Shown here: positions 61,028 to 64,000 of the stretch, one piece after another | Layout: each line of letters starts with the position of its first letter | Position numbering within the stretch: the stretch's first letter is position 1 | DNA from: Echinococcus granulosus | Taxonomy: Eukaryota; Platyhelminthes; Cestoda; Cyclophyllidea; Taeniidae | Length of the DNA stretch: 64,000 nt | Assembly (NCBI RefSeq): GCF_000524195.1 | Contig: NW_020170439.1 | Coordinates: 319,813 to 383,812, forward strand | Direction of reading: 5' to 3' | Program-made: the position numbers and the translations under genes | The notes under the pieces: model-generated | Told to the model about the DNA's origin: nothing | The model's database searches: none | The model's input: only the letters and a program-made list of their open reading frames with translations

Positions 61028-64000
61028 TACGATTCCAAAATCAAAGCAAACTGAGAGTAATGAAGGAAGCAAGAAAGATTGGGCAAAAAGCAGTTATTTA
61101 TCGGGCTTCCAGAGGTGAAGCTCCGATTCCATCACAGGCGTCAGCCCTCAAGGTCATGGAAGGGGTATGGAACTTGCATATATTCTATACCAAAAATTAA
61201 AATTACCCAACTTTTGCAATTTTTTGACTCTATTCTTGCAGAAAAATTTTTTGTAAATTTATTTTATACACAATTATAAATGTATCATGTTAAAAAATTG
61301 TTTTACAGTCAATTGATTTTTAACTTCAAAATAGCCTTGCAAGCCAATCAATCCATAATTTTATGCACAGAAAATTAATTAGCCTAATGTCACCACTGCT
61401 TTTAATAAAAAAAATTAAGATACATTTTGTGTGGAATAAATTTAAATGTTAACTATGCATTAAAACAAATAGTTAATTGTCCCTTACAGATGTAATCACA
61501 AGAGGAACAAATAGACAGGATATCAGTGGTGCTTTTTCATTCATGATGTTCTTTCAATTTTCTATCCCAAATTGAAATATGGATTCATACAAGCAATTCC
61601 TACGTATTTTCATGATCTGTTTTATTATATTCTTGGCGTCTTGAGTGTTTCTTAAGATATTAATAAGTTTTGCATGGCATATCATAGACCCCGCCGTCAC
61701 TGGTGCGAGTACATGCTTAGGACCCAACCAGGCCTTTTGAATATGGTGCCTTCTCACAGACCGCTTTGTTAAAAATATTCCTTTTTGAGAGGTATGCCTG
61801 AATGATGTACTGTGGGGAGCATGATGTGTTTCGGTGACCTTTTTCTGAAAAAGTGGGAATCGCTTCGCTGTAAGATCTACAGTAGACATTTAAATACGAC
61901 CGACTGCGATTCGTTGAGATCAAATCCCTCTTTCCCAGCGTAATTGTGTTGATCTCAAGATTGAGGAGTTGTCAAACCGCTTGCTTTAGCCGCAGCCGAC
62001 TGTAGTGGTTAACTTCCACCTGTAATTTTTAATCTGTGTAGCTGGCTGGCATAATGAGGAGGGACCTCTAAAGATGAGATAGAGGTATCATTTGTACACT
62101 TTGTTCGCATAGCCTAGACACCTTCACGTAGACCCTCTTTTTTGTCCAGGCCGCTTCATGTGCAGGTTACCACCTTCCAGAACCCAATATTCGGAAGTTT
62201 TTCAAAAGCATACTTGATTTAAACTACCCTTCAGTAACGGGTACTCAGAAATCTATTCTTTATTCTCTGACACCAAGTACTGGTGAGCAGAGTGACTGTC
62301 CGTTTGGATCGAATTCGCTTGACTCTGCCATCAATTAAGGAACCTGGGTTTCCTCTGAGGTCGTAGAAAGTCATTCCGGTACTGGAAGAAGATTTTGTAA
62401 TTATCACCTGAAAGGGCTATTGAGCTCCTTGTCACGCCCGATGGTCTATGCCACTGGACGAGTAAACAACCCGCGGAGACTGGAAAGTCCGCGTAATAAA
62501 CATAGAATTAAACAAAGTAATGAATCACTTAAATGAGCTCTACTGCATCCGGGCCTAGTTTCTTTAGCGTTCAATCCACAGCTATAGTCCCACTGGCCAT
62601 TACAGTGATATTTTATTACGTCTTCTGGAAAGACTCAGTCTGCTACATTGATGTTAGAAATAAGCTAGCTCAGTCAACAGGAACACCAATTTAAAGAAGA
62701 CACCAAAATCCTAGAGAAATGTCACAATGGAAGATGCAGGTCGTAAAGGACTGAATCCACAACAGAGAGGCTATCAAAGCCTCGCCCGTTTTCGGCAGTC
62801 AGATCCACATTTTTCTTCCTGTTGGAAACAAATAGTAACTATGGTGTCGACGGACCACTCTGATTTAAAAACGCCCATCACTGTGTAGCTAGGAGAATTG
62901 TCTCATGTTCCATGTATTATGTGGATGAACACAAAACTTCATCAAATTTTCCCCTAGCTTGATGGAATTTAGGCTGTACGGTAATGAAGTAAAAAATATG
63001 TGGCGTAGAGAGGTAGACGGAAATTACTAGCCCTGTAAAGCAACCCAAAATTCTGCCTTTTAGACAACTTTCCTTGTGATTAGGGATTAATGCATGGAGC
63101 GAGGTCGATGGAAAGCATGGTCTAGTCATAGGCCACATCAAAATAGTACGTGAACCCACTGAAATAGACCAAGAGCCCGAAAAGGGCGGCTCAGTTAAAA
63201 TTAGCGGGATATAGCACAGACATCCTCCCGTCTCCATGACAGTTCCGTGTCTGTTGTCTCTGGCTCCCGTGTTGCTATGCCGTAGGGAAGTAGGAAGAAA
63301 GGGGACTACAGATAGCAGAAGGCAGGGCGTTTACAGGAGGGAAAGAAAGAACACCAGTGATTGAAAGTCGGCTTCAATTGTATCTCCAACAACGAGTGCT
63401 CTTCAGGGCCCACCGATTTTGGATGCCTTTACGGTGCCATGAGAATCTCTATGGCTTGAGCTGATCAGCTCTATTACGGCCTCAGGCAAGGCATAGAGAT
63501 CTAAAGTGATCATCCTGCGAATAAACCAGCCGCAGTCAGATAGTACAGAGAGATTAAAACAGTTTAAATCAGTTTTAGGCGGCAAATACACATATTTTAG
63601 GGGGAAAAAGGAAACCTTAAGTGCCTTCTAACGACTTTTTAAAAAGTAATATGAAAAAATGTTCATATTCTCTGCTCACCGACTGAACCACCATTTAATA
63701 ACTTGATAATCGGATGATTTTCTTGCACGGTAAACAACGAGGTGTTATAATGTGGTAGACATCCATCAAACCTTTCCTATTCCGTTTTCGCGAAAACCTC
63801 CTTTCAACGAAAAAATTCCCTAACTCTCACTAGTACCACAGCAAAAGGAGGACGGGCAAAACCGGAGTATCGAAAGCAATTAGGCGAAAGTGATTCATCC
63901 CGGCAAACACCAGGTCAAGCATGGTCTAGGGACCAATTAAATCATTCATCTGGTACATAAATTACTCCCATTCCTAAATGCAACCGATTGGAGTTTCATG
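61028..64000. other. Unassigned region upstream of the MICU1-type gene
   Basis: It includes the MICU1-type promoter region and a strongly AT-rich stretch near 61180-61500. Open frames at 61554-61889 (-, 111 codons) and 62917-63237 (-, 106 codons) begin with ATG but show no domain, no splice-supported partners and no family I recognise. Nothing further is supported. Confidence 0.4.

Noticed and set aside
61028..61072. Upstream extension of the MICU1-type start to 61072
   Set aside because: The extension would start at TTG. The first in-frame ATG at 61027 gives a good mitochondrial presequence.
62917..63237. 106-codon minus-strand frame as a gene or transposon remnant
   Set aside because: No reverse transcriptase, transposase or other recognisable motif; kept only as a low-interest observation.
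1..64000. tRNA, rRNA, spliced-leader RNA genes, CRISPR arrays and bacterial operons
   Set aside because: I scanned by eye for tRNA B-box sequences, regular spacer-repeat arrays and operon-like gene packing and saw none. The window is eukaryotic nuclear DNA.

Overview
This is nuclear DNA from an animal with intron-rich genes, most likely a parasitic flatworm. A tapeworm fits best, because genes lie about 5-8 kb apart, introns are short to medium GT-AG introns, and small EF-hand genes are clustered. The species assignment is inference and cannot be proved from the window. Reading frames follow the standard genetic code. Two runs of exactly 100 Ns mark scaffold gaps. All gene models were built by hand from reading frames, splice sites and exon phase. 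No search was run.

Layout from left to right. 318-5249 (+) is the 3' part of an unidentified gene with an SH3-like segment, a helical segment and a long disordered tail. 6472-16385 holds four small EF-hand calcium-binding loci: two on the minus strand (152 aa complete; one cut by a gap), then two on the plus strand (one seen only as its last exon; one of about 141 aa). 17753-30880 (+) is a receptor-type guanylate cyclase with signal peptide, ligand-binding ectodomain, one membrane span, kinase-homology domain, coiled coil and cyclase domain. 31684-32271 (+) is a single-exon coiled-coil protein resembling dynein regulatory complex subunit 12 (CCDC153). 33885-35256 (-) is an SLC37-type sugar-phosphate transporter, divergent from ORC1, the origin recognition complex ATPase (about 35809-40662, +). 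42162-48101 (-) is a complete mitochondrial carrier homolog (MTCH2-like, 310 aa, ten exons). Head-to-tail upstream of it, 48677-61027 (-) is a complete MICU1-type mitochondrial calcium uptake regulator (512 aa, eight exons). From 61.1 kb to the end nothing convincing is seen.

By function, the window combines calcium sensing (four small EF-hand loci and MICU1), cGMP signalling (guanylate cyclase), mitochondrial membrane proteins (MTCH2-like and MICU1 as neighbours), ER sugar-phosphate transport, a probable ciliary protein and DNA replication initiation. I found no bacterial-type operon, CRISPR array, rRNA, tRNA or intact transposon. The points most worth a second look are the EF-hand cluster with its orphan paralogous exon, the MICU1/MTCH2-like tandem, the MTCH2-like stop codon inside its own AATAAA, and the ORC1 gene without a visible BAH domain.
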